From DATGEP01 sp035310125 (lineage in GTDB: Bacteria > Chloroflexota > Ktedonobacteria > Ktedonobacterales > JADMIN01), in assembly GCA_035310125.1 (NCBI GenBank), contig DATGEP010000206.1:1-28879 (forward strand): a DNA stretch of 28,879 bases. Reading direction: 5' to 3'. Numbering within the stretch: the stretch's first letter is position 1; each line of letters opens with the position of its first letter. The translations under genes and the position numbers were made by a program. Shown here in pieces: positions 1 to 7,523 of the stretch. The notes under the pieces are model-generated. The model did not search any database. It worked only from the letters and a program-made list of their open reading frames with translations, and was not told the DNA's origin.

Positions 1-683
1 TCTTCAGGCAGCCGGTAGAGGTGCCCCTCCATAACGGCAGCGGAGGTTGACCCGGTAAAGGGCAGATGGCCAGTGAGTAGGAGATACAGCACGACGCCGA
101 GCGCGTAGATATCTGAGCGCTCGTCCGTTCGACCTTCGATCTGCTCCGGCGCCATGTATTCCGGTGTGCCAGCATCCGGATGACCTCGCGGAACCGCAGG
201 GCGGCTATTGGGGCCGAGAATCTTCGCGAGTCCAAAGTCTGTGAGCATCAAGCGACCGTCGGCATGCAGTAACATGTTGGCCGGCTTCACATCGCGATGG
301 ACGACGCCGCGCTTGTGGGCATAGTCCAGCGCGTCGGTCATCTGCGATCCATATGTCACCACTTCGCCGGAGGATAGTGGGGCGCGGCGTAAGACATCTT
401 GCAGGTTGCCGCCACTCACATACGGCATAACGAGATACAGCAGGTGCTCGGTATCGCCAAAATCGTAGAGCGGCACGATATTGGGATGATCGAGCGCCGC
501 CGCGACACGTGCCTCACGCAGGAACCGCTCCCGGAAGCCAGGACGCTCCGCCAGGCGCACGTCAAGCACTTTGACCGCCACCTCGCGTCCCAGGCGCACG
601 TCACGCGCAAGATAGACCTGTGCCATGCCGCCTTCACCCAGGCGCCGTACCAACTCATACGACCCCAGCCGCCATTCCTGCAT
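1..683 (-). CDS. Serine/threonine protein kinase, C-terminus cut by the window edge
   Basis: The visible 227 residues form most of a Hanks-type kinase catalytic domain that starts close to the N-terminus. Seen directly: the glycine loop GEGGMAQVY (16-24), the ATP-binding Lys38 in VAVKVL, a candidate helix-C Glu57, the catalytic loop HRDVKPAN (129-136), the DFG motif (149-151), and the GTPEYMAPEQ activation-segment end. All catalytic residues are present, so it should be active. The frame is still open at base 1, so the remaining kinase lobe and any juxtamembrane, TM or sensor domain lie outside the window. The start is the ATG at 681-683, preceded by a purine-rich GGGAAAGG. Such kinases phosphorylate proteins on Ser/Thr, and the target cannot be read here. 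A good sigma70-like promoter lies about 75 bp upstream, so it is probably transcribed separately from the antiporter gene behind it. Confidence 0.93.
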   Translation of the reverse strand, partial: MQEWRLGSYELVRRLGEGGMAQVYLARDVRLGREVAVKVLDVRLAERPGFRERFLREARVAAALDHPNIVPLYDFGDTEHLLYLVMPYVSGGNLQDVLRRAPLSSGEVVTYGSQMTDALDYAHKRGVVHRDVKPANMLLHADGRLMLTDFGLAKILGPNSRPAVPRGHPDAGTPEYMAPEQIEGRTDERSDIYALGVVLYLLLTGHLPFTGSTSAAVMEGHLYRLPE

Positions 684-756
684 GCGCCTAGACCTTTCCC
701 GCCCCCCTCGGCTTGTCGCTGAACTTCGTTCCGTATGCTCGGAAGTCCGCTTTCGC

Positions 757-785
757 ATTATACTCGCTCAGGAAATCCTCTCCAA
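757..785 (-). promoter_or_regulatory. Candidate sigma70-type promoter of the kinase gene
   Basis: On the minus strand TTGGAG (780-785) and TATAAT (757-762) are separated by 17 bp, giving a perfect -10 and a fair -35. It lies in the 193-bp gap between the antiporter stop and the kinase start and points at the kinase. No operator-like palindrome was seen around it. Confidence 0.6.
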
Positions 786-876
786 GTCCTCCGTACTTTC
801 GCAGCAATTCCACGCGCTCATGTATGCCGACTGGATAGAGGGGAATACCGCGCTACGGCACCACCGAGCAGTTAGC

Positions 877-2094
877 TCAGTGGATGAAGAAGGCGCCAAC
901 CGCGACGATAAGATAGAACGCGCAGAGCTGCAATCCTTCCAGCCACGTCGCCTCCCCATCCAGGCTGACAAGCGCGAACAGCCCGGCGATCAACCCGAAG
1001 ATAACCAGCTCCAGTATCGTAAAATCCAGGTCGAGCGGTGTACCTAGCAGCGGACTCGCCAGCACCAGGACCGGCGCCACCAAGAGCGCCACCTGGATAG
1101 ACGCGCCAGCGGAGACCGCCATTGTGACTTCCATGCGGTTGCGCAGCGCCATCCGCATCGCCGTCGTAAACTCGGCAGCATTGCCTGCCAGAGGCAACAC
1201 GACCAACCCGACGAAGAACGGACTCAGCCCGGCGGAATGGGCCACCGGATCAATCGAGCTGGCAAGCACTTCACTGACCAGCGCCGTCAACGCCGTCGCA
1301 ATCGCAAGCAGGACAGCCAGCGGCCAGGGCGAGTGTTGCCAAAGCGCGGCGAGTTTTTCCAGCGCTCCGGTACCGCGTCGCAGCGGCTCTTTTCCCTGTT
1401 CGCGGGCGACTGCACGAACAGTGCCAGCGGGTTTCGCCGGCCGATACGATAACGCATCCAGATCATCGGCGTTCACATTCGCTCGCTGGCGTGGATTCTT
1501 TGGAGTCGCAGGCGTTCCGCTGGGATTGACTCGCAACCCAAAGACGGAATAGGCGACGTAGGCAGCATAGCTCAGAAGCAAGATCACAGCGACGATAGAG
1601 CTCAACGCATACAGGGAGATGCTCAGTTTGCTACTGCTCCCGCCAACCGCGTCAATTTGTGCGACAAGAGAGGGAATCGCCAGGCCCACAACGGCCAGAG
1701 CTAGCATCGAGGCGTACTGGCCGGCGTTGCGGGCGCTGAACACTTGCGCGCCAAAGCGCCACCCGCCAGCAAGAATTGACGCGCCCAGAACGAGCAGAGT
1801 GTTACCGATGATCGAGCCAGTAATGGACGCACGTACGACATCCGGCAGTCCAGCGGAGAGCGCGGCAAGACCAATGATCAGCTCTGCCGCATTGCCAAAG
1901 GTCGCGTTGAGTAATCCACCTACCCGCTGTCCGACGTGTCTGGTTAGCTCCTCAGTTGTCATTCCAATTAATCCCGCCAGGGGAATCACACCCAGGACAG
2001 CTAGCACGAAGCGCACGGCAATGGGGAAGCCGAGCGCGCCCGCCAACAGCGCGAGCGGCACCGCCAGCAGCAGGGCGTACAGCCAGCGCGGCAT
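877..2094 (-). CDS. Ca2+/H+ antiporter (CaCA superfamily, CAX type)
   Basis: A 405-residue polytopic membrane protein that should export Ca2+ from the cytoplasm in exchange for protons. It carries the two alpha-repeats that define the family: GNAAELIIGLAALSAG in the first half and GNAAEFTTAMRMAL in the second, each with the conserved Asn and Glu. A central hydrophilic loop rich in Arg and Pro (about residues 190-240) separates the two five-to-six-helix halves. The start is placed at 2094 because GGAGG sits 6 bp upstream of that ATG. The open frame extends 13 codons further without a ribosome site. The gene lies between the kinase and, divergently, the first ClC gene. That neighbourhood suggests an ion-homeostasis group, but co-regulation is not shown. 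Confidence 0.9.
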   Translation of the reverse strand: MPRWLYALLLAVPLALLAGALGFPIAVRFVLAVLGVIPLAGLIGMTTEELTRHVGQRVGGLLNATFGNAAELIIGLAALSAGLPDVVRASITGSIIGNTLLVLGASILAGGWRFGAQVFSARNAGQYASMLALAVVGLAIPSLVAQIDAVGGSSSKLSISLYALSSIVAVILLLSYAAYVAYSVFGLRVNPSGTPATPKNPRQRANVNADDLDALSYRPAKPAGTVRAVAREQGKEPLRRGTGALEKLAALWQHSPWPLAVLLAIATALTALVSEVLASSIDPVAHSAGLSPFFVGLVVLPLAGNAAEFTTAMRMALRNRMEVTMAVSAGASIQVALLVAPVLVLASPLLGTPLDLDFTILELVIFGLIAGLFALVSLDGEATWLEGLQLCAFYLIVAVGAFFIH

Positions 2095-2236
2095 GAGATT
2101 CCTCCATACGTGGCTACCATGCGTACGCGGCAAGCCAATTCACCCAACGAAGGCTCGCGCGCCGATGAGGCGGGACTGCACGAGGTGTGGTCTCCCGGAT
2201 TCTACGTTGCCAGCTCGAGGATGCACAATGCCATCT

Positions 2237-2251
2237 CCGCTAAGTTAGCGG
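2237..2251. promoter_or_regulatory. Palindrome, possible operator
   Basis: CCGCTAA-G-TTAGCGG is a perfect inverted repeat with 7-bp arms and a one-base centre. It is short for a terminator and has no T-run, and it lies between two divergent transporter genes, so a repressor site is a reasonable guess. No known regulator motif was matched. Confidence 0.35.
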
Positions 2252-2316
2252 GATGTTATGGCCGAATATGGACCTCAACAGTACAAAAGACACGAAACCG
2301 TGCGATAATGCGACAG

Positions 2317-2345
2317 TTGACGTAAGTCGCGATGCGATATATGTG
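2317..2345 (+). promoter_or_regulatory. Candidate promoter of the first ClC gene
   Basis: TTGACG (2317-2322) is followed 17 bp later by TATGTG (2340-2345). The -35 matches the consensus in five of six positions, while the -10 is weaker. An alternative is the extended -10 TGCGATAAT at 2301-2309. The 5' leader would be about 80-120 nt. Confidence 0.4.
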
Positions 2346-2433
2346 ACCCTGGGGGTACCTGAGTGGAAAAACAATGAGGCATAAAGGGTGGAGGGGCGCC
2401 CAGCCAGCCTATCAAACCAGAGAGGTGAGCGGT

Positions 2434-4359
2434 ATGGGTAGTCGGTCTTCAACGCCCCAGCGGGCGTGGACATGGATCATGCGCCACATCGGCCATGACG
2501 AGACACAAAGCGAGCTGGGAGACTTCACCACATCGCGCCGGCTCATCCCGATTTCGCTGATCGCAACAGGTATCGGTGTGCTGTCCGCATTCGTGGCGTT
2601 CGCGTTGCTCCGACTCATTGGCCTCTTTACCAATCTGTTCTTTTATCATCGGTGGGACACCACGCTCGTCTCGCCCGCCGGCAATCACCTGGGGCTTTTC
2701 GAGGTCGTCGTACCGATTGCGGGAGGACTCATCGTTGGGCTGATGGCGCGCTATGGCTCTGAGCGCATCCGCGGCCATGGGATCCCGGAAGCTATCGAGG
2801 CGATCCTTATCAACGGCAGCCGTATCGAGCCGCGCGTGGCGCTATTGAAACCGATCTCGTCGGCAATCTCCATCGGCACGGGCGGCCCGTTCGGCGCCGA
2901 AGGTCCGATTATCATGACTGGCGGCGCGCTTGGTTCCTTGATCGCCCAGTATCTCCGGCTCACGAGCGCTGAGCGCAAGACGCTGCTTGTCGCGGGAGCC
3001 GCCGCCGGCATGTCGGCCACATTCTCCGCGCCCATTGCCGCCACCCTGCTCGCCGTTGAGCTACTGCTCTTCGAGTGGAAGCCCCGCAGCCTCATTCCCG
3101 TTGGCCTGGCGAGCGTCGTCGCCGCCTGTGTTCGCTACTATCTCATTGGTGCTGGTCCGTTGTTTCCGGTACCGCCGCATGCCGCATTCATTGGTCCCAT
3201 TGGCCTCCTTGGCTGTCTCGTCGCGGGATTGCTCGCCGGTCTGCTGTCCGCGCTGCTCACCGTTGCGGTCTACGCCGCCGAAGATATGTTCCGGCGGTTA
3301 CCGATCCACTGGATGTGGTGGCCGATGCTGGGCGGGCTTGCCATCGGTCTCGGTGGTCTGATCTTCCCGCAGGCGCTCGGCGTGGGGTACGACACCATCA
3401 GAGCGCTGTTAAGTAGCAATGTGCTTGCCGGCGTGCTGCTTGGCATCCTGCTCGTGAAATCCGCTATCTGGGCGATCTCGCTTGGCTCGGGAACGTCGGG
3501 GGGAGTGCTCGCCCCTCTGCTTATGATGGGCGGAGCGCTCGGTGGTCTGGAAGCATTCTTCTTGCCTAACGAGGGTCTCGGCTTCTGGCCGCTCATTGGC
3601 ATGGGCGCGATTCTGGGCGGCACTATGCGCTCGCCCTTCACTGGTGTCATTTTCTCCCTTGAGCTAACGCACGACGTCAACGCGCTGCTGCCGCTGCTCG
3701 CGGCATGTTTGGTCGCCCACGGTGTTACCGTACTCATCCTGCGCCGCTCCATCCTCACGGAAAAAGTCGCCCGCCGCGGCTACCATCTCAGCCGCGAATA
3801 TGCAGTGGATCCGCTGGAAATACTTTTCGTACGGGAGGTAATGCGCACGAACATTTTGGCGCTGTCCGCAAACATGCCGCTCAAGGGACTGGAGTCTCAC
3901 ATTCGCGACGATGCCGCGCGTCGCGGCCAAATTCTCTTTCCCGTTGTGGACGGCGAAAATCAACTCGTAGGCGTCGTCACGCGCGGGGTGCTGCTGGACC
4001 AATTGGGGCGCGAGCAGTCCCAAGACACGCCACGTGAGCTGGCAGACGTGGTCAACGCGCGCCCAGTCGTTGCCTATCCCGACGAGCCCCTTCGCGCCGC
4101 GGTTCACCGCATGGCAGATACGGGTTATACGCGCTTTCCCGTGATTGACGGGGCCACGTCGCGACGAGTGATCGGTCTGGTTTCACTCAATGATGTGCTG
4201 AAAGCGCGCTCGCTCAATCTTGAAGCGGAGCGGCGACGCGAGCGCATCCTACCGATCCGTCTCGAGTTCCCTCGCTGGACTCGACGCGCGGACAGATCCA
4301 GCCCGGCGAGGCAGCCTGTTTCACTCGCCGGCGCGCGCGAGGACGACATAAGCCAGTAA
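2434..4359 (+). CDS. ClC-family chloride channel/transporter with two CBS domains
   Basis: A 641-residue membrane protein, with a ClC pore domain (about residues 35-435) and a cytoplasmic CBS pair (about 450-600). Visible ClC signatures: GHGIPEA after helix C, the gating-glutamate segment GAEGP (Glu156), FSAPIAA, and GSGTSGGVLAP in the second half. His replaces the usual pore Ser in GxGIP, a variant I recall in other bacterial ClCs. The residue aligned with the internal proton glutamate of E. coli ClcA (Glu203) is Leu, so tight H+ coupling is doubtful. CBS pairs usually sense adenine nucleotides. The start at 2434 is chosen because AGAGAGGTGAG lies just upstream. An in-frame ATG at 2374 has no good ribosome site. 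It is convergent with a paralog (4388-6604). The anion carried is inferred, not shown. Confidence 0.92.
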   Translation: MGSRSSTPQRAWTWIMRHIGHDETQSELGDFTTSRRLIPISLIATGIGVLSAFVAFALLRLIGLFTNLFFYHRWDTTLVSPAGNHLGLFEVVVPIAGGLIVGLMARYGSERIRGHGIPEAIEAILINGSRIEPRVALLKPISSAISIGTGGPFGAEGPIIMTGGALGSLIAQYLRLTSAERKTLLVAGAAAGMSATFSAPIAATLLAVELLLFEWKPRSLIPVGLASVVAACVRYYLIGAGPLFPVPPHAAFIGPIGLLGCLVAGLLAGLLSALLTVAVYAAEDMFRRLPIHWMWWPMLGGLAIGLGGLIFPQALGVGYDTIRALLSSNVLAGVLLGILLVKSAIWAISLGSGTSGGVLAPLLMMGGALGGLEAFFLPNEGLGFWPLIGMGAILGGTMRSPFTGVIFSLELTHDVNALLPLLAACLVAHGVTVLILRRSILTEKVARRGYHLSREYAVDPLEILFVREVMRTNILALSANMPLKGLESHIRDDAARRGQILFPVVDGENQLVGVVTRGVLLDQLGREQSQDTPRELADVVNARPVVAYPDEPLRAAVHRMADTGYTRFPVIDGATSRRVIGLVSLNDVLKARSLNLEAERRRERILPIRLEFPRWTRRADRSSPARQPVSLAGAREDDISQ

Positions 4360-4384
4360 TCGTCGCAGCATGGAAGGACGATTA
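4357..4384. terminator. Inverted repeat between convergent ClC genes, possible bidirectional terminator
   Basis: TAATCGTC (4357-4364) and GACGATTA (4377-4384) are perfect 8-bp arms around a 12-base loop. The left arm includes the TAA stop of the first ClC gene, and the right arm ends three bases before the other gene's stop. There is no strong T-run on either side, so termination is a guess from position. Confidence 0.4.
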
Positions 4385-4387
4385 GCT

Positions 4388-6604
4388 CTATTTGCGCTCG
4401 GATCGCTTGCGCACGTGCGAGCCATCGCTCACCGAAGGATCGTCGTCCTCGGTCTCATCAGCGGGTAGCAGCGTGTCCACGTTCTTTTCGAAGAGCGCGC
4501 TCGTGGCCGAGCGCGCCGTTCTCGACGAAGGTGCACTAATTATGACTGATCCGCCCGCCTCGCTTGTCGTGACGGTCCGGCGCCGGTTCAATAGCCGCGA
4601 TACCGGAAGCAATCGCTCTCGCTGATTCTCATCGCGATCGCGGAGCTGCCACGCGTTAAGGATATCGGCACGACTAAGGACACCGACGATCTGTACAGGG
4701 TCTGTGCGGTCCACGATCGGCAACATCTCGTAGTCGTCCGCGAGCATGCGCATCAGCGCCTCATCGAGGGATTCATCTGTGTAGCCCACGATGACGTGCC
4801 GCTCCGCGAGGTCACCCACAGCACGATCGAGCTGCTTAGGATCGCCTGCCGCTTCAAGGAGCTTGCCGCGCGAAATGATACCCGCAAGCCTACCATCAGC
4901 GTCAACGACTGGAAACGTCCAGTGCCGGCGCAGACCGAGCGAGCAGAACTCGCCGTCCTCCGTGGTGCTGTAGAGAGTATGCTCCTCGGAAGCGTCCACG
5001 ACATTGACGATGCGCGAGACCGCGGCGCTTTCGGGCATGTCATCGCTCGGAACCGCACCATTGTTAGAAACCACTAGCGGTGTGCCGTCAGCGCCGCGGT
5101 TGTACACGCGGAAGAGCATGTGTGCTACCGGCTCGCCCAGCAGCCCCTTCAACACGACGTGTAGCGGCGTGCGCTCACCTAGCGTCTCCAGCGTGCGTGT
5201 CATCACATCGCGGACGGCTACGAGATTGAGCAGTCGCGCCTCATATCCCTGATCAATGCGCATGCCACGCCGCACCAGCCGCTCCGTCATAATAGACTCG
5301 GTGGAGAGCGAGCGCGCTACCACATCCGCGACCATGCAGCCAATCATCAACGGCAGGATCGCCTTGTAGTCGCCGGTCAGCTCGAAGGCGAAGATGAACG
5401 AGGTGAGCGGCGCGCGGGCGGCGGCGCTGAAGAGGGCACTCATCGCCACCACACCGCATATGCTGGGATTGATGCCAGCAGCCGGAGCAAAGGTATTCAC
5501 GGCGCGGCCAAATCCAGAGCCGATAGTCGCGCCGATCAAAAGCATGGGCGCCAGCAGGCCACCCGACGTGCCGGACCCCAACGACGCAATCAGGGCAAGT
5601 GTCTTACCGACGCCCAGCCCTATCAGGGTTGTGCTGGAGTAATGGTTTTGCAGCACCTCAGTAATGTAGGTGTACCCCATGCCAAGCACTCGCGGCTGAA
5701 AAAAGGCGACGATACCCAGGATGAGGGCACCGAGCGCTGGCTTCCAGAGCATATCAATCTTGAGCCGGTCGAAGAACTCTTCGACGATGTAGAAAGCCTT
5801 ACTGATAGCTACCGAGCAGAGGCCAATGATGATACCGAGAGGCACGAACCAGAGAAGATCGAGGGGTCCGCCAATAGACGGCAGGAAGCCCAGATTGAAC
5901 ATGACTTTGCTGCCAAGCAGCACCTCGCGGCAACCGGCGGCGGTGGCAGCTGCGAGGATGACGGGCACGAGCGAGCGGGCGCGGAACTCGAAGAGCAGCA
6001 GCTCCAGCGCCAACGCTACGGCGGCGATGGGCGTATTGAAAATGCCAACCATACCCGCGGTACCGCCGCAGGCCAGCAATATGCGCCGCTCTTTCGCGCT
6101 GAGCTTCATCGTCTGGCCGATGAGCGAGCCGAGCGCTCCGCCAGTCTGAATGATCGGACCCTCAGCGCCGAATGGGCCACCAGTGCCGACGGCGATGGCA
6201 GCAGAGATGGGCTTGAAGATGGCTACACGGACGCCCACCTTGCTCTTATTCTTGAGCACCGCTTCCATCGCCTCTGGGATGCCATGGCCACGAATGCGAT
6301 CCGATCCGTATTTGGCCATTACGCCGACAATCAGCCCGCCGACAACAGGTATCGCGACGGTAAGCAAACCGAGGCCCTGCGAGGGTGGATACAGCGGCGA
6401 CTGCGTGGTAAAGTGCCCATACCACGCGAACCCGGTAAAAATGTTGATGAGATGATACAGGAGCCAGGCGACTACGGCGCCTATAATTCCTAACGCTACA
6501 CCAAATGCTGAAAAGACTATAAGCTGGCGTGCTTCCTCGCGACTGCGTGGCGCTACAGCGAGCGCCGGCTCAGATTCACCAACCAACGAGCTCAAACGAA
6601 ACAT
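4388..6604 (-). CDS. ClC-family chloride channel/transporter with CBS domains, second paralog
   Basis: 738 residues, with the same architecture as its convergent neighbour: a ClC pore domain (about 30-440) then CBS repeats (about 465-690). Key motifs are GHGIPEA (106-112), GAEGP with gating Glu148, FNTPIAA, and GSGTSGGLLAP. The position aligned with the E. coli ClcA internal glutamate is Leu202, as in the paralog. The first CBS repeat is interrupted by roughly 60 extra residues (around 485-555) rich in Asp, Glu, Ser and Val that the other copy lacks. The C-terminus adds about 60 polar residues ending in a basic RKRSERK tail. The start ATG at 6604 has only a weak GTGAG ribosome site. Its upstream region carries a candidate promoter with several operator-like repeats. 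Probable role: anion flux across the cytoplasmic membrane, controlled by CBS ligands. Confidence 0.92.
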   Translation of the reverse strand: MFRLSSLVGESEPALAVAPRSREEARQLIVFSAFGVALGIIGAVVAWLLYHLINIFTGFAWYGHFTTQSPLYPPSQGLGLLTVAIPVVGGLIVGVMAKYGSDRIRGHGIPEAMEAVLKNKSKVGVRVAIFKPISAAIAVGTGGPFGAEGPIIQTGGALGSLIGQTMKLSAKERRILLACGGTAGMVGIFNTPIAAVALALELLLFEFRARSLVPVILAAATAAGCREVLLGSKVMFNLGFLPSIGGPLDLLWFVPLGIIIGLCSVAISKAFYIVEEFFDRLKIDMLWKPALGALILGIVAFFQPRVLGMGYTYITEVLQNHYSSTTLIGLGVGKTLALIASLGSGTSGGLLAPMLLIGATIGSGFGRAVNTFAPAAGINPSICGVVAMSALFSAAARAPLTSFIFAFELTGDYKAILPLMIGCMVADVVARSLSTESIMTERLVRRGMRIDQGYEARLLNLVAVRDVMTRTLETLGERTPLHVVLKGLLGEPVAHMLFRVYNRGADGTPLVVSNNGAVPSDDMPESAAVSRIVNVVDASEEHTLYSTTEDGEFCSLGLRRHWTFPVVDADGRLAGIISRGKLLEAAGDPKQLDRAVGDLAERHVIVGYTDESLDEALMRMLADDYEMLPIVDRTDPVQIVGVLSRADILNAWQLRDRDENQRERLLPVSRLLNRRRTVTTSEAGGSVIISAPSSRTARSATSALFEKNVDTLLPADETEDDDPSVSDGSHVRKRSERK

Positions 6605-6670
6605 ATGCTCACTTTCATAGCAACGCGCCCTGAGCGCCGGAGCGAAACTCCTTCACAGGGTGCATTCACG

Positions 6671-6694
6671 AGTACGATACATCGTACTACGATG
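6671..6694. promoter_or_regulatory. Three alternating TACGAT half-sites (putative operator)
   Basis: Two perfect palindromes overlap: AGTACGATACATCGTACT (6671-6688, 8-bp arms) and CATCGTACTACGATG (6680-6694, 7-bp arms). They amount to three TACGAT half-sites at 6673, 6681 (reverse) and 6688. The array sits just downstream of the predicted transcription start of the second ClC gene, where a bound protein would block RNA polymerase. Confidence 0.55.
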
Positions 6695-6709
6695 AAACTC
6701 CTTGTAAAG

Positions 6710-6739
6710 AGTATATCGTCCGCTGGACGAATGATACAA
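6710..6739 (-). promoter_or_regulatory. Candidate promoter of the second ClC gene with inverted repeat in its spacer
   Basis: On the minus strand TTGTAT (6734-6739) and TATACT (6710-6715) are 18 bp apart. The spacer contains the inverted repeat TCGTCC-GCT-GGACGA (6716-6730), placed where a repressor or a MerR-type activator could act. The leader to the ATG would be about 100 nt. Confidence 0.5.
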
Positions 6740-6837
6740 GAGAGTCAACATGGTCTTGGTACACATCCGATTCCGAAGGGGAGGCTGGATACTCCACCAG
6801 CTCGTGCGCTTCATCCGTAAGAAAGGGTGACAGCGTT

Positions 6838-6858
6838 GAGCGAGTAACGAGCTCGCTC
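6838..6858 (+). repeat. Small hairpin just upstream of the DUF4190 ribosome site
   Basis: GAGCGAG (6838-6844) and CTCGCTC (6852-6858) are perfect 7-bp arms around a 7-base loop, ending 5 bp before the GAGGAG ribosome site. It could affect translation or be an operator, and could also be chance. Confidence 0.3.
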
Positions 6859-6876
6859 CATGTGAGGAGAAAGTGC

Positions 6877-7254
6877 GTGTCGCAAGATCCCCATGGCACC
6901 GAATATCAGGGTTACCCAGCCTCCTATCCGCCACCGGGCATCAATTCGCCACCCGCTGGAGGCTACGTGCCGCCCTATCCTATCTACCGGCCTCACTATC
7001 CTGGTCCGATGCCGCCATCTACCAACCCCTGGGCGATTGCCAGTTTGATCTGTTCGATCGTCGGTATCGCAATTCTTGGCATTATCTTCGGCCATATCGC
7101 GTTGAGTGAAATTAAACGGTCGAATGGATGGCAAGAAGGCCGTGGTATGGCGCTCGCCGGACTCATTATCGGCTACATCGAGATTGGGCTGACCGTGCTC
7201 GTCTTGATAGTCGTTCTCGGATTGACGTTGAGCTTGAAGCGGCTGCCTATGTAG
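6877..7254 (+). CDS. DUF4190 domain-containing small membrane protein
   Basis: 125 residues. The first 45 are rich in Pro, Tyr and Gly (YPASYPPPG..., YPIYRPHYPGP), a disordered cytoplasmic or extracellular tail. Residues about 46-120 form a DUF4190 unit: NPWAIASLICSIVGI, a first membrane helix, the linker GHIALSEIKRSNGWQEGRGMALAG, and a second helix rich in Leu, Ile and Val. The GxIALxxIxRS...GRGxALAGLIIG pattern is characteristic of the family, whose function is unknown. The GTG at 6877 is preferred as start because GAGGAG lies 7 bp upstream. An in-frame GTG at 6862 overlaps that site. It diverges from the second ClC gene. Confidence 0.8.
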   Translation: MSQDPHGTEYQGYPASYPPPGINSPPAGGYVPPYPIYRPHYPGPMPPSTNPWAIASLICSIVGIAILGIIFGHIALSEIKRSNGWQEGRGMALAGLIIGYIEIGLTVLVLIVVLGLTLSLKRLPM

Positions 7255-7400
7255 GCGGTCGTCGGCAAACCTGGGATTTTGCGGAGGTATAGCATGCGTG
7301 ACGGACGTGGATAGCATACTCCGCGAACACCCGCGCCCTCGTGATCGGCTGCCATCAGCGAGCACTGGGCCGGCGCCGCTAACGCCGCCCTGGCCATGAA

Positions 7401-7409
7401 TGATATACT
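7401..7409 (+). promoter_or_regulatory. Candidate extended -10 promoter of glyA
   Basis: TGATATACT fits the extended -10 pattern TGnTATAAT with one mismatch, about 115 bp before the glyA start. No good -35 is present at 16-18 bp. The rest of the 7255-7523 gap shows nothing else that I can support. Confidence 0.4.
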
Positions 7410-7523
7410 TACTCCCACCACGGGGCGCCACAGCCAGCCCGCGCCCCAGCACCTTTCCCGCTGGCGCCGCATGAGAATATGTCGCTGGCTGCCACGGGCG
7501 GGATTCGCAACGGGAGAAGCCTC

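Larger units (their letters stand above)
2095..2433. other. Divergent intergenic region between antiporter and first ClC gene
   Basis: This 339-bp stretch holds no credible gene. It contains the antiporter ribosome site, a 15-bp palindrome at 2237-2251, and two candidate promoters pointing to the ClC gene: an extended -10 TGCGATAAT at 2301-2309 and a -35/-10 pair at 2317-2345. I did not find a convincing promoter for the antiporter on the minus strand. Confidence 0.5.
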
